Shown here piece after piece: positions 63,643-64,000 of a DNA stretch of 64,000 nucleotides. Where the stretch lies: positions 248,001 through 312,000 of the forward strand of contig NZ_JANBBE010000005.1 of NCBI RefSeq assembly GCF_024648825.1. Reading direction: 5' to 3'. This stretch comes from Lentzea californiensis. Its GTDB lineage: Bacteria; Actinomycetota; Actinomycetes; Mycobacteriales; Pseudonocardiaceae. The translations under genes were made by a program, and so were the position numbers. The notes under the pieces are model-generated. The model was given only the letters and a program-made list of their open reading frames with translations, had not been told where the DNA came from and did not search any database. The first letter of the stretch is position 1. Each line of letters starts with the position of its first letter.

Positions 63643-64000
63643 GTGGAACTGGACCTCGACGGAGCAGTGGTCCTCGTGACGGGCGGCGTGCGGGGTGTGG
63701 GTCTCGGCATCACCCGCGCGTTCCTCGCGGCCGGGGCCGTCGTCGTCACGTGCGCCCGGCGTCCATCGGAGGTGGATGGAGCGTCGTTCGTGCCGTGTGA
63801 CGTGCGGGATGCCGATCAGGTGGGCGCGCTGGTGTCCGGGATCGTCGCCGAGCACGGCCGCCTCGACGTCGTGGTCAACAACGCCGGTGGTGCGCCGTTC
63901 GCGTTGGCGGGCAAGGCCTCGCCGCGGTTCCATTCGAAGATCGTCGAGCTGAACCTGCTGGCTCCGTTGCTGGTGGCCCAGGCGGCCAACGAGGTCATGC
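63643..64000 (+). CDS. SDR family oxidoreductase, N-terminal part (runs off right edge)
   Basis: 119 residues of a short-chain dehydrogenase are visible. The NAD motif TGGVRGVG (14-21) and NNAGG (about 86-90) are present; the catalytic Tyr/Lys lie beyond the window. The position divergent from echA20 matches Rv3549c/Rv3548c, SDRs in the KstR2 regulon. GTG 63643 is in frame; an ATG at 63641 is in another frame. Confidence 0.82.
   Translation, partial: MELDLDGAVVLVTGGVRGVGLGITRAFLAAGAVVVTCARRPSEVDGASFVPCDVRDADQVGALVSGIVAEHGRLDVVVNNAGGAPFALAGKASPRFHSKIVELNLLAPLLVAQAANEVM

Overview
The window is GC-rich (roughly 70%) actinobacterial chromosomal DNA. GTG and TTG starts are frequent, neighbouring genes often overlap by 4 bp (ATGA/GTGA), and the gene content (KstR/KstR2 steroid catabolism, a DasR/das-like chitin operon, a Ser/Thr kinase with WD40 repeats, an NRPS-like synthetase) suggests a filamentous actinomycete, probably Pseudonocardiaceae (Lentzea, Saccharothrix or Amycolatopsis type). 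The genus is an inference. I saw no tRNA, rRNA or CRISPR.

Layout. (1) 1-9.7 kb: a cryptic biosynthetic locus. An MbtH-like gene (cut by the window edge) and an adenylation-carrier-reductase synthetase run leftwards. A five-gene operon runs rightwards: an argininosuccinate-synthase-like ligase with an altered ATP loop, an aldo/keto reductase, a PAPS-type sulfotransferase, and CysD plus a CysN-CysC fusion, which would make PAPS. Together these predict a small sulfated product released by reduction of an amino acid thioester. This is the most novel part of the window. (2) 9.7-22.9 kb: housekeeping and accessory genes: PRC-barrel protein, DUF305 lipoprotein, AA10 LPMO with chitin-binding domain, a frameshifted VOC remnant, DUF2630, GtrA, AraC regulator with a divergent methyltransferase, kinase-WD40 protein, NCS1 permease with a Zn-binding tail, Na+/H+ antiporter, and a solitary TnpB element. 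(3) 22.9-29.7 kb: a GntR/DasR-like regulator divergent from an amino-sugar ABC transporter (dasABC-like), a GH20 hexosaminidase and a CBM3-GH16 enzyme. Three different operator-like palindromes lie in their shared promoter.

(4) 30.0-64.0 kb: a nearly complete steroid/sterol catabolic island. KstR faces a single operon fadE34-fadE28-fadE29-chsH2-chsH1-ltp2 (side-chain removal). A convergent operon kstD-kshA-small Cys protein-kshB-chsH3 (ring opening) is divergent from kst4D-like-hsaE-hsaG-hsaF-hsaA-hsaD-hsaC-hsaB (aromatic A/B-ring degradation), with KstR boxes in both divergent promoters. After a short interruption (methyltransferase/MerR pair and one unknown gene) comes the KstR2 regulon for the C/D-ring propionate HIP: fadE33-fadE32-fadE31-echA-fadD3 (leftwards), fadE30-ipdF-kstR2-fadA6 (rightwards), echA20-ipdA-ipdB-ipdC (leftwards) and the start of an SDR gene at the right edge. 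A perfect KstR2 box lies between fadD3 and fadE30, and a longer variant lies between echA20 and the SDR.

The steroid genes work as a sequence: side-chain beta-oxidation and aldol cleavage to a C19 ketosteroid, delta1-dehydrogenation and 9-alpha-hydroxylation to open ring B, the Hsa enzymes to give HIP plus small CoA/pyruvate products, and then the KstR2 enzymes to take HIP to central metabolites. cyp125, mce4 and other uptake genes are not in the window.
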